Positions 23,459-34,522 of a stretch of 64,000 bases of DNA are shown here, one piece after another. The notes below the pieces were generated by a model. The model was not told the DNA's origin. It was given only the letters and a program-made list of their open reading frames with translations, and did no database searches. Each line of letters opens with the position of its first letter. The stretch's first letter is position 1. The stretch covers positions 618,001-682,000 of the forward strand of contig NW_026970820.1 of the NCBI RefSeq assembly GCF_963678635.1. Reading direction: 5' to 3'. The DNA is from Symsagittifera roscoffensis (Eukaryota; Xenacoelomorpha; Acoela; Convolutidae). Made by a program: the position numbers and the translations under genes.

Positions 23459-25089
23459 TTGTCACTGTGGCCCCGCTGTATTCTTGACTTTTGAGGAGAA
23501 GGTTCCGCGGGGGGCGGAGCAGGGGAACGCTTAACGCACTCGCAAAAGGAGCACCCTTCGGGTGCTCTTTTTTGCTCGAAAGTTTTCTGAAACGGTATCT
23601 GATGAACTTTGTAAGGTGTCACAAAAGCAACAACACAAAACGTTCTGTATGTGATTAGAAAAGGTCAAAAAAATTTCTCATATTTTCAATGACTGAATCT
23701 ACACCTGATCAGTCTCTAGAGAACTCTAAACCAAAGTAACTTTTGTTTTTCAGTGATTCATGAAGAGGACCGTTCCAACGAAAACAAGTTTTCGGAAACA
23801 GTCCTAATATTTTTCTTGGAGCTCATTTTCAAGTACGTGGACTTTCAGTTGTGACTAATACCTGAATTAGCCTTGGAATTTGTCCCAAAAAAGTTAAGTT
23901 TGTCTCAAATTGATTAGAAGCAATAGAAAAAAAAAAACATTTTTTTTTATTTGATAAAAAATACTTGAGTCAGAAACGTGAAAAATCCCTTTTTTTCAAA
24001 AAGTCATAAAAAGTAGTTCAGTTTGCATTAAATTACCAAACTAGAATATATGAACCAGTTCAGATTGGTTTTCATCAACAAAGCCGTAAAATTTCCATAT
24101 TTAGAGAAAAGGCAAAAAAACACCTTTTTGGTTAACTGAAAAAGGTAGATAAATCGGATAAAGTCGTCTTCAAACCTATAGGACCGAAAAATGATCTAAT
24201 TGAGGTATATATATAGTGTCCCTTGTAAGGTCACATGCAAAAAGGTGAAACAATTGGGGTGGCCACTTCAGAAAACAAGACTTTTTTTTCGGACTTTGGC
24301 CATTTTTTTTGTAGTAAAGTAGTAGTAAGTTACCAGAGAAAAAAAGTTGTAAAAACCAAAATTTTTATCCAATTTTGACATTTAAATACTCTATACCTAC
24401 TAAAATGACTATGGCAAGCTCAAATATGCCATCAAAACTCATTTTTCTCACTTTTTAAAATTTTTGTTTTTTGGATATAAAATGTTGAGTCAGAAACGTG
24501 AAAAATCAATTTTTTTTCAAAAAGTCAAAAAAAGTTGTTCCAATCAATTTGTTTCACTAAAACACACTTTTTCAGCTTGTTCAGAATGGTTTTCATGTTT
24601 AAAGCTGAAACTTTACACATTTTGAGAAAAGTGGAAAAAACACCTTTTTAGTTACAAAAAAACCATCATTTTTGTTGCAGTTTTTGAAAAAACTCAAATT
24701 TTTGAGAGGAAAATTTTTTCTCAAACTTTTGAATTTAGGCTCCCCAAACAGTCTACTTTCATCCATTCCTTGTCAATATACCCCCTTTTTTGAACCAAAA
24801 CAGAGTTAATAGGTGATTTTTATCGAAAAACGTGTTTTTTACCATTTTTGCCCCCCATTTCCCTCTATAAGTCAACACATAACAAAATTTTGGCAAAACG
24901 GGGCAAAAGTGTATCCTTAGAATTTCAATACGGGGCTGCATGCAAAAAATTAGGGAATTCTGACCTCCAGTTTTCGAGAACACGACTTATTCTGCACGAA
25001 AGGTAATATAGGTAAATGTTCTTTCGAACCGACGGGGCCCCTTCCCCTGTCTCTACTGAACGCCAAAGCCGGACGCGGCGGCCACCTAG
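23459..25089 (+). repeat. Satellite unit 13 (family C, 1631 bp)
   Basis: The head is TTGTCACTGTGGCCCCG. Hairpins are at 23549-23567 and 23767-23804. The tail hairpin is at 25031-25051, then CCACCTAG. From about 23810 to about 24700 the body resembles family B (unit 8), so the unit looks like a B/C mosaic. Confidence 0.83.
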
Positions 25090-26683
25090 TTGTCACTGTG
25101 GCCCCGCTCAATCAGTGACTTTTGAAGAGCAGGTTCCGCGGGGGGCGGAGCAGGGGAACGCTAAACGCACTCGCAAAAAGGGGCACCCTCCGGGTGCTCT
25201 TTTTTCGCTCGAAAGTCTTGTGAAACGGTTTGGAACTGTAAGTATTGGAAGCAGTTACAGATAAAACTTTCTGCATCCTTGGGCTCATAGTCACAAGTGG
25301 TTTTCGAGAGCTTCAATAACTCAATCTTGACATGATCTATTTCTAAAATGGCCAAAATAAAGTGATTTTACTTTTTTCAATGATTCTTGAAGAGGACTGT
25401 CTCAACGAAAACAAGTTTTCGGAAACAGTCCTGGTAACTTATTTTTGATCTCGTTTTCGAGTCTATCGACTTTCAGTCGTAATTAGTAGGCTAACAGGAC
25501 CTATATTAGGTACTAAAAAGATTGAGTTTGTACCAAAAACATCAAAAGCAAGAGATACAAAAACATGAAAAAAGTTCAAAAAATTTCAAAAATTTAAAAA
25601 ATTTGAAAAAATTTTCCAAAAAACTTGATTTTTTGTTTTGTCATAAAATAACAAAAAATTGACGTAGAATGAACTTTCAATAGTCCATTTTGACTAAATT
25701 TTACGATTCAAGCACATTATAACTTAATAACAACATTAAAAAAACCACTGGAAAGGGTGTTTTTCAGCAAACGCCCTTTTTGACCACACCTACGAAATTC
25801 ATAACTTTTTATCTAACAAATATAGAGACCTCGGGTTTTTTGCATTGTAATGGGCATACTGAAGACTACCTCTCGCGTGCTGAAACGAACAATTTTTCTC
25901 TTTAATTTTTCCCGCAATTTCGAATTAGGGCGTTTTTTGGCTATTTTTGGTCCTTTTGGGCGGTAAAAAGTCAAACTTAGAGACAACTGTCAAAAAATCT
26001 GTTATCACATGATAGAGTCAACTTGCCATGACGTACCAGATAGTGTCCTGATTCAGACCAAAATTGCCCTCTAATTGTCCGTGGGGGGAGGAAATTGAAA
26101 ATTTTTATTTTTGGCGGGAAAATTTGAAATTTTTCAAAAAAACATTTACTCCACAGACAACGGTTTTAAACTAATGTTGGCATGGCACACAATTTATCGC
26201 TTCATAAGTATGGTCGATTTCTGCCGGGAACATTGATTTTTTAAAAAAATGACCAAAATTTTTGTTGCATTTTTTCAAAAAAATCAAAATTTTGAGAAAA
26301 AAAAAGTTTAAAAATCCTACATATTTAAGCTCCCCAAACTGTCTACTTTCATCCATTCCCTATCAATATAACCCTTTTTCTCAACCAAAATCAAGTTATG
26401 GGGCCAAAAAGTCAAAAAACGTGAAAAAACGACATTTCACGCCCATTTTCGCCCCAAAAGTACCACACATAATGTTTTTTCGGAAAAACGTCACAAGAGT
26501 TTTCGCCTTATCTCAAAAAGTTTCAGGGGGGTTGGCAAAATTTCAGAGAGATCTGACCTACAGTTTTCGAGAACTTGACTTTTTCTGCAAGAAAAGAATA
26601 AAAGGTAAATGTTCCTTCGAACCGACGGGGCCCCCTTCCCCTGTCTCTACTGAACGCCGAAGCCGGATGCGGCGGCCACCTAG
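25090..26683 (+). repeat. Satellite unit 14 (family C, 1594 bp)
   Basis: The head is TTGTCACTGTGGCCCCG. Hairpins are at 25181-25199 (one G-T pair) and 25394-25431. The tail hairpin is at 26624-26645. The body is shared with unit 9. A 165-codon open frame at 26262-26759 runs across the unit boundary and is not credible as a gene. Confidence 0.85.
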
Positions 26684-28324
26684 TTGTCACTGTGGCCCCG
26701 CTGTGTTCTTGACTTTTGAGGAGACGGTTCCGCGGGGGGCGGAGCAGGGGAACGCTTAACGCACTCGCAAAAGGAGCACCCTTCGGGTGCTCTTTTTTGC
26801 TCGAAAGTTTTCTGAAACGGTATCTGATGAACTTTGTAAGGTGTCACAAAAGCAACAACACAAAACGTTCTGTATGTGATTAGAAAAGGTCAAAAAAGAT
26901 TTCTCATACTTTCAATGACTGAATCTACACCTGATCAGTCTCTAGAGAACTCTAAACCAAAGTAACTTTTGTTTTTCAGTGATTCATGAAGAGGACCGTT
27001 CCAACGAAAACAAGTTTTCGGAAACAGTCCTCATATTTTTTTTCGAGCCAATTGTCAAGTACGTGAACTTTCAATTGTGAAATATAGCTGAATTGGACTT
27101 GGAGTTTGTCCCAAAAGGTTAAGTTTGTCTCAAATTGATTAGAAGCAAAAGAAAAAAAAAAACATTTTTTTTTATTTGGAAAAAAAAGTTGAGTCAGAAA
27201 CGTGAAAAAACCCTTTTTTCAAAAGTCATAAAAAGTAGCTCCAATTGGCTTAAATCACTAGGTAGATAACTAGGCTACAAAAAATGAACCTATTTAGAAT
27301 GGTTTTCATGACCAAAGCCGTAAAATTTCCATATTTAGAGAAAAGACAAAAAAAACAACTTTTTGGTTAACTCAAAAAGGTAGATAAATCGGGTAAAGTC
27401 GTCTTCAAATTTATAGGATCGAAAAGTGATCTACATAGGGTATATATGTAGTGTCCTTGTTAGGTCGCATGCGAAAAAATAGAACAGTTTTGTTTGCCAC
27501 TTCCGAAATTAAGACTTTTTTTTCGAAATTTGGCCATTTTTATTTGTAGTAAAATAGTAGTAAAATAGCCGAGAAAAAAAATTGTAAAAACCAAAATTTT
27601 TATCCAATTTTGACGTTTAAATACTCTATACCTACTAAAATGTCTATGGCAAGCTCAAATAAGCCATCAAAATTCATTTTTTCTCACTTTTTAAAATTTT
27701 TGTTTTTTGGATATACAATGTTGAGTCAGAAACGTGAAAAATCAATTTTTTTCAAGAAGTCAAAATAAAGTGTTCCAATCAATTTGTTTCACTAAAACAC
27801 ACTTTATGAACCTGTTCAGAATGGGTTTTTGGGTTAAAGCCGAAAATTCACCCATTTTGAGAAAAGTGGAAAAAACACCTTTTTAGTCACAAAAAAACCA
27901 TCATTTTTGTTGCAGTTTTTGAAAAAAATCAAATTTTTGAGAAAAAATTTTTTTCTCAAACCTTTATATTTAGGTTCCCCAAACAGTCTACTTTCATCCA
28001 TTCCTTGTCAATATACCCCATTTTTTGAACCAAAACAGAGTAAATAGGTGATTTTGATCAAAAAACGTGTTTTTTACCATTTTTGCCCCCCATTTCCCTC
28101 TATAAGTCAACACATAACAAAATTTTGGCAAAACGGGGCAGAAGTGTATCCTTAGAATTTCAATACGGGGCCGCATGCAAAAAATTAGGGAATTCTGACC
28201 TCCAGTTTTCGAGAACACGACTTATTCTGCACGAAAGGTAATATAGGTAAATGTTCTTTCGAACCGACGGGGCCCCTTCCCCTGTCTCTACTGAACGCCA
28301 AAGCCGGACGCGGCGGCCACCTAG
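26684..28324 (+). repeat. Satellite unit 15 (family C, 1641 bp)
   Basis: The head is TTGTCACTGTGGCCCCG. Hairpins are at 26774-26792 and 26993-27030. The tail hairpin is at 28266-28286, then GCGGCCACCTAG. It is very similar to unit 10. Confidence 0.85.
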
Positions 28325-30832
28325 AGGAAATTGTTTCGCCCCACCCACCCGACCTAAGCCTTTACCCACCCACCTGATCAGTCAGTGCGCCTTCACGTCT
28401 TCTTTTGAAAATTGATTCATTCCGTAGCTGGAATTGATTAATGGTTTTCCCTAATACATGAAACTTTGACAGACAGATATCCAACTATTTGATAGAGCAT
28501 TTTTCGAATCACTTCTTCAAATAGATTTTAAAAAAAAAGCGTAAAAAAAATCATGCGCTTTTATTACATATGTCATCGAAGCAAAAAGAGTACCGTGTTG
28601 GTTCCATAAATGGCTCCCAGTACCCACAATGCTAAGATGCAGGAAAAATACCTTTCTATTAAATTTGAGATACAATGTCTCATGAAGGAAATGGAAACGC
28701 TATCCTAGGGTGCAGGTTTTCTGAAAAAATGGTATCAGCTGAAACATAACAGCACAACATAGCGGCTGCTCTCTATTTCTCTGCTCTTTATTCGAGGTCC
28801 CGGATGCCCCTACCTGGGACCACAAGGGTCCCAGGGCGCATCCTATAGGGATTAAAGCATCAAACGTACAATCATGAAATGAGAAATTCTAATCACTTAT
28901 TACAATGTTCCATATTTCATTTTGCTCAGCAATCAGTAAACTGTTGTATTTTTAACTTGAAGAGCCTATTATATTATCAAACAAAATTTTTCGATAAAAA
29001 TTACATTTTCTTTTAGTTTTTCAAACAATATGTTACAATTTGAAACAAAAAGAAACATTGCATTTCTTTGCAGTAACTAAGTCAGTGCACTGTAGCTACA
29101 CTAGTGAATGTAAAACATAGTTAAAAAAACGGACAACTGAATCTGGTTTTTTAAATTTAATGTTTTTTTGTTCGGCTTTTAAATAGGATCACGTCAATTA
29201 ATAATTGAAATTGAGCAAATACAAGAATATAACACTCGCAATTTTTGTTCAATATTGACTAGAAAAATGATCAAACCACTCTATATTGCCTATGGCAAGC
29301 TCAAAACATCCATCAAAAACCACTTTTGTTCACTTTTAAAATTGAATTATTTTTCGACCAAAAAAAGTTAGAGATTAAATTGAAAAAAAAAACGAAAATT
29401 TACTTAATTTGAAAAAATTGGTGTCAAACTGCCTTATCCATAGAAACACTTTCTATGAACCTATTCAGAAAGGTTTTGTTGAGCAATGCCGAAAAAATTA
29501 CCCCTTTTGAGAAAAATTCAAAAAACACATTTTTGGTTAACTCAAAAAAGTGGAAAAAGTGGGAAAAGCGGTCTTCAAAACGAAACCATCCAAAAGTTGC
29601 ATTAACTAACTGCCATTATTTTTAAAATTCAGACCCGCATGCAAAAAATAACGAAAATCCTACGGGAACTTTTTGAGAACAGATTAGTTTCTCCGGAATT
29701 TTGGTAGAACTGTTTTTATTACTATAATTATAATTAAAGTCAAATCTAAAAGTCGTAAAAACTACAATTTTTAATCAATTTTGACAAATAAATGATCAAA
29801 ACCCACTAAATTGGCTATGGCAATTTCGAATATACCATCAGAAACCATTTTTTCCCACTTTTGAAATTTTTCATTTTTTTGAAAATTTATGTTGAGTCAC
29901 AAACGGGAAAAACCATATTTTTTCAAAATGTCAAAAACAGTTGTTCTTTTCAAGTTAGTTCATAAGGTCACATGTTATGAACCTGTTCAGAATGGTTCTC
30001 ATGTTCAAAGCCATACAAATTACCCATTTTGAGAAAAATTCAAAAAACACCTTTTTGGTTAACTCAAAAAAGTGGAAAAAGTGGAGAAAGGTGTCTTCAA
30101 AACGAAACCATCCAAAAGTGGCATTAATTAACTGCCATTTTTTTGTAAATTCAGACCCGCATGCAAAAATTTACGAAAATCCTACGTGAAGTTTTTGAGA
30201 ACAGATTAGTTTCTCGGGAATTTTGGTAGTACTATTTTTATTACTATAATAATAATTAAAGTCAAAACTAAAAGTGGTAAAAACTACAATTTTTAATCAA
30301 TTTTGACAAATTAATGATCAAAACCCACTAAATTGGCTATGGCAAGTTCGAATGTACCATCAGAAACCATTTTTTCTCATTTTTGAAAATTTTCATTTTT
30401 TTGAAATTAAATGTTGAGTCACAAACGGGAAAAAACAAATTTTTTCAAAAAGTCAAAAAAAAATATTCCATTTAAACTAATTCATCAGGCTACACGTTAG
30501 GAACCTGTTCAGAATGGTTTTCATGATCAAAGCAGCAAAAGTCACCCATTTTGAGAAAAGTCGAAAAAACACCTTTTTAGTTAACTCAAAAAAGTGGAAA
30601 AAGTGGGAAAAGGGGTCTTCAAAATGAAACCATCCAAAAATGGCATTAACAAACTGCCATTATTTTCCAAATTCAGACCCGCATGCAAAAAATTAGGAAA
30701 TTCTGACGTGCGGTTTAGCAGAACTCGATAGTTACTAGGAAAATTTACCACTGTAAAAAATTTATTGCCTTTTGACCGGAAGGGGCCCCTACCCCTTCCT
30801 AATCGCTTTTTGTGCTACACGCGACCATCTAG
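28325..30832 (+). repeat. Satellite unit 16 (E-type head on a G-type body, 2508 bp)
   Basis: The first ~30 bp are the family-E head AGGAAATTGTTTCGCCCCACC. From about 28400 on, the body matches unit 22 (family G). The nested palindrome is at 28802-28843 (GGATGCCCC/GGGCGCATCC around GGGACC/GGTCCC). GCATGC monomers recur near 29637, 30158 and 30679. The tail hairpin is at 30778-30799 (GGAAGGGG/CCCCTTCC), then CCATCTAG. The head switch marks a recombination point close to the CTAG junction. Confidence 0.83.
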
Positions 30833-31010
30833 GGGTCCTTAACCATCCCCACCCACCCGACCTGGGTTTTTTACCAATGCTCTTGATCAACCAGGCTTCC
30901 ACCACTGTTTTCTGTTCGATTCGATCAGGGATCATGGTTGTTTACTGTTTGCACATAATAAGTGACTATGATGTAATTAGTGTTGAAAAAAAAAGATTTT
31001 AACTGATCGT
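30833..31010 (+). repeat. Head of a family G/E unit at the left edge of the non-satellite block
   Basis: The sequence begins GGGTCCTTAACCATCCCCACC directly after CTAG, as unit 22 does at 59738. Up to about 30945 it is alignable with the family-E head (TTGATCA..CCAGGC..CGATT.GATC). Homology to the array stops near 31000, before the place where a nested palindrome would be expected. Confidence 0.7.
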
Positions 31011-31011
31011 C

Positions 31012-31085
31012 TCACACCGGGGTTCGAACACCAGACATATCGGTCCTGAGTCTAACGCTCTAACCAACTGCGCCACCTTGCCTCT
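31012..31085 (-). pseudogene. tRNA-like sequence, leucine-like loop
   Basis: The minus strand reads a good A box (TGGCGCAGTTGGTTAGAGC) and, at the right distance, a B box (GTGTTCGAACCCC). The anticodon-loop-like CTCAGGA would give CAG (Leu), but its 3' stem arm and the acceptor stem do not pair well. It is therefore a tRNA pseudogene or a tRNA-derived SINE head rather than a working tRNA. Confidence 0.5.
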
Positions 31086-31438
31086 TGCTTAGGCAGAAGC
31101 GAAAGTATTGTTCAACAAACGATTTCAGTCGTATGATTAGTAAAACTGAGAAGATTATATTCAGTTTTTTGATTTACTTTTTCTTTCCAGTCCATTGACT
31201 GGATTACACTGAAACATGAACTTTATTTTAATATCTTAAGCATTTCAGTATGCTTAGTTTTTAACAACATATTTTAACAGGAATGTTAGCAATGCTACGA
31301 TTTGGAAACGAACCTTCAACCAACGGAGACCTAATAGTGGACGGAACCACTAGACCACAAACGACGAAATTGCTGTTGAATTGGGACATTATCAGAGAAA
31401 TTAAACGTCAAATGTGATGTCTTATCAGTGTCATTGGG
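31086..31438. other. Unassigned AT-rich spacer
   Basis: No recognisable gene or array homology. The only structure seen is a short hairpin CCAGTC...GACTGG near 31188. Confidence 0.5.
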
Positions 31439-31765
31439 CGTATGTATGTATGCATGTATGTATTTATGTATATTTGTATGTACGTACGTATGTATGTATG
31501 TATGTATGTATGTATGTATGTATGTATGTATGTATGTATGTATGTATGTATGGATTAAAGTAATGTTGTATGTATGTGAATGCAGGCATACAAATATGTT
31601 TGCTCGTGTACTTATGTAGGTACGTGTGTATGTTGTATGCATGTATGTATGTGTTTATGTATGTATTTATGTGATTATGTATGTTTTATTGCATATTGTA
31701 TGAATGTGTGTAAGTATGTGAAATGTATGTCTTGATTGATGTATCTATGTACGTATATAAAATAT
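31439..31765. repeat. (GTAT)n microsatellite
   Basis: A pure GTAT tract runs from about 31488 to 31552, embedded in degenerate TATG/TATT repeats out to about 31765. Open frames across it encode only short periodic peptides and are not genes. Confidence 0.9.
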
Positions 31766-32103
31766 TGCTAACACTGAATATTTTCTTTTCTGTTTCTTCA
31801 ATAAACTAGAACGAGTAATGTTGATATATGACAATGACGAATGTTTAATAGTGACTTTTTTACCATTGCCTCATCAGCTTCCATTTTATGTAACGTTTTT
31901 ACATTTTAAGAAAACTCTCTTGTTTCGACTGTTTCTGAGAATATTCAATTCGGGTAGACAAAACGCAGAAACGTTAGACGTTTTTCTTTGAAAAGGAAAA
32001 TAATTGAACGATTTGAGTCTGGTTATGAATGTGATTGTTTCAACTGAACATACTCATTAACTTTGACAGCTATTAAGGGAAATGTGTTCAAAAAATTTTT
32101 CTT

Positions 32104-32176
32104 CGACCTGTCAGAGTTTCGAACCGGCGTGTTTGGTTTGCAAGACCAGTTATGAACCACTAAACTATCGTCTCGT
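32104..32176 (-). pseudogene. tRNA-like sequence, alanine-like loop
   Basis: The minus strand has TAGTTTAGTGGTT (A-box/D-arm type), an anticodon-like loop CTTGCAA (TGC) flanked by TGGT/ACCA, and a B box CCGGTTCGAAACTC. The acceptor and T stems have mismatches, so it is probably non-functional as a tRNA. Confidence 0.5.
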
Positions 32177-32392
32177 GATAATTGCTGCAAGTTGCGATTG
32201 GCAGTGAAGGAAACAGAAGAAACAATTGCTGTGGTTTAGAGAGACACTATTTGAAATAATTCCTTCCACTAGGATAGCTTTGTGGCACCAGAGTCAACCC
32301 GGCCTCTCTTCTGTCATCCCACTGTGGGAAATGGAACTTTTTGTCAAGGTTTATTGGAAGGATAGGAAAAACATTTAATGATATGAAGGATC

Positions 32393-32462
32393 AGTCTGGG
32401 AATCGAACTAGGGCTATCTGCTTCCAAGTCCTGTGCAGATTCGCTTGTGGTAAGACAGATAT
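32393..32462 (-). pseudogene. tRNA-like sequence, weak
   Basis: The minus strand has a clear B box (TAGTTCGATTCCC) and a D-arm-like stretch about 45 bp upstream (TTACCACAAGCGAATCTGC). Stems are poor. It belongs to the cluster of tRNA-like sequences around the element genes. Confidence 0.4.
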
Positions 32463-33130
32463 CTAATAGACACTAGTTTTTGCCGACCAATCATCTGAGG
32501 TCTTAGAAAGCATGGCTGGAAAAAGACAAGATTTGAAATCTGATGGTTTTCTGTAATGTTAACAGATGTTGTGCGATGAGTTAAAAATATTTTTTCATGG
32601 GGGAATTGAAACAAAGAGAAACATAAAATTTTGATCTATTGGAGTCACTGCCTTGGCGGTGGCCAACGGGTCATTCCTCTGTCTCTCAGTGTATATGACG
32701 GATTGTGTCAGATCCGTATGAACCTCCTCCGCTAGTCGGTCAGGGGGACGTGTCTGGCAAGCCAGATTGGGAACCCCAAACCCACAGCCCTTCTCGCCAT
32801 GTCTTTACATGATCTCAGAGTGTCGGACTATTTTCACTTTTGATCAACTAGCTTCAGAGACCAGTTTCAGATGCCCCGCCAAAGACATCATCGACTAGTA
32901 TCGTATTTGGTTTCGGTGATGTTGAGAATGCGTTGGAAGGTAGCGAAACAATGACAGAAAAAAACGGCTAATTGTAAAAACGTCCGAAATATTATGCATT
33001 GGATGAAATGCATACGTTAGATGAAAAAATTGAAATCTCAATGAGAGATAAACATGAAATTTACTCAGTTAATTGTACTGATTTAACTATCGCTATGAGT
33101 AATTGAAATGCTTATTCTATTCTGTAAACA
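32463..33130. other. Unassigned spacer with a GC-richer island (about 32640-32830)
   Basis: No gene recognised. Positions 32640-32830 are clearly less AT-rich than the surroundings (for example CTCCTCCGCTAGTCGGTCAG) and could be a fragment of an older transposable element. I cannot assign it to a family. Confidence 0.4.
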
Positions 33131-33132
33131 CC

Positions 33133-33207
33133 ACAGCTGTTTAGTGCAGTGGTAGTGGAGTGCACTGGCAATCCTGGGGTTAGAGGATCAATCCTCGACC
33201 TGAGCCA
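33133..33207 (+). pseudogene. tRNA-like sequence
   Basis: The plus strand has an A box TTTAGTGCAGTGGTAGTGGAG and a T-arm-like GAGG-ATCAAT-CCTC (B-box type GGATCAATCCTCG). It is the only left-flank copy on the plus strand. The acceptor stem is not convincing. Confidence 0.42.
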
Positions 33208-34332
33208 AAAAAAAATTGTTCTTTTTTCAAATCAGTAGGCCGTTAAAAACCTAAGCCACAACCGCTTACGTTCGAACACTTGTTTTCATCTCAATTATTT
33301 TTGTCTAGTTTGAATGTGCCTGTGCTGTTTCTTTTGTATTTTGTTGTTCAAATTTTACCTTTATTTATCTTGTTCATGTGTTTGCAATATTTTTGAAAAT
33401 TAGCGTTTCCAAAAAAGATTTTGCAAACCTCAAAGATGTAAGAAGACGCATCGGTTTGAAATTTTCATCGAAAGTAATAAAGGTTCTGCTAGAATAAGTT
33501 TCTGCTAAATGAGTAAAAACAACTTCTATCAACTTAACGAAACGCCAAGTCATAAACAAACGTAGTCAGTGAAAAAAATTGTGATAAATTGTTTTTTCGC
33601 GTGTACAAAGAAGCAGTAGTTTTCTGTTGTTGAAACTTTTACAAGTATGAGATAAGTTTAACAGGCAAAATAGAAACAAATCACGAGGAGAAATGATAAA
33701 CAAAATGACTAGTTACTTGGTGATAACATAAATGTTGATGCTTTACGAGGAAGGCAAACGCTAATTTTACCGTAAATACCACCGAACAGCTTCAGCGAAG
33801 AACTTTTAAAGCGGACATGGACAGTTATCATATAAAGTTAATATAAAAGTGTTTTCAGATTCCAAAATTAGCACTCAAGACGCAACACATTAAATGCATA
33901 TGGGGAAAGAAAGAAACAACATAAAGGTAGCTGAAATTTAGTTCGATAGGTTAAAATAACACTAACAAAATATGAGTCAAACACAACATCATAATAAAGA
34001 AACGCAAAAGAAAGAGAAGCAAGAAGTGACAGTATCTACGGCATTAACAGCTCGTTTCATTACGACAATAAAGTTCTGTGAATGAACTTCGTTAGGTAAT
34101 GAAACACATATGTTTACAAAACAACCAAAAATATATGATATTTTCAGTGACAGCTAACATATTATCAGCGACATAATAATCTATAAGAAAAGCTGACAGG
34201 GAAAACCGGAACACTAACTATTGAAATCTTCTTGTTTCGCACAGAACAGGTTGCAATAGTTTTTGCACACCACAAAAAAGGTATAAGCAAATCAAATACT
34301 CAATGAAACTAACGATAACTCATTGAAAGAAC
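33208..34332. other. Unassigned AT-rich spacer downstream of the Rep/helicase gene
   Basis: No gene, array homology or tRNA-like element seen. If the hairpin at 34333-34361 marks the Helitron 3' end, this stretch is host DNA outside the element. The sequence just outside it (34300-34327) carries CAATGA...TCATTG. Confidence 0.4.
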
Positions 34333-34361
34333 GTGCCATTTTCGGGGACCGAAAATGGCAC
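34333..34361 (-). terminator. Perfect hairpin, candidate Helitron 3'-terminal structure
   Basis: The arms GTGCCATTTTCGG and CCGAAAATGGCAC form 13 perfect pairs around a 3-nt loop. It lies 162 bp beyond the Rep/helicase stop on the transcribed side. Known Helitrons carry a short GC-containing hairpin near the 3' end that acts as the rolling-circle termination signal. Position and polarity fit that role, but the element edge itself was not identified. Confidence 0.55.
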
Positions 34362-34522
34362 TACAAAAGTTTTGAAAAGTTTTCTAATGTTTCCTCATAA
34401 TTTTTTGGTGTCTTTGCGCAGAAGTCCCGGAAAGCAAAAATGTATGTTTGTTTGCAGGGTTTTCATAAGAACTCTCAATTTTTGACAAAACTGAACAACA
34501 TCCTCTTTGCAATCTGTACGTC

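Noticed and set aside
26262-26759. 165-codon open frame in the satellite
   Set aside because: It crosses a unit boundary, its relatives in other units are broken or shifted, and composition is simply that of the repeat.
31012-31085. Functional tRNA gene call
   Set aside because: The A and B boxes are good, but the acceptor stem and one arm of the anticodon stem fail to pair.
31331-31642. 103-codon Tyr/His/Ile/Thr-periodic frame
   Set aside because: Translation of the (GTAT)n microsatellite.
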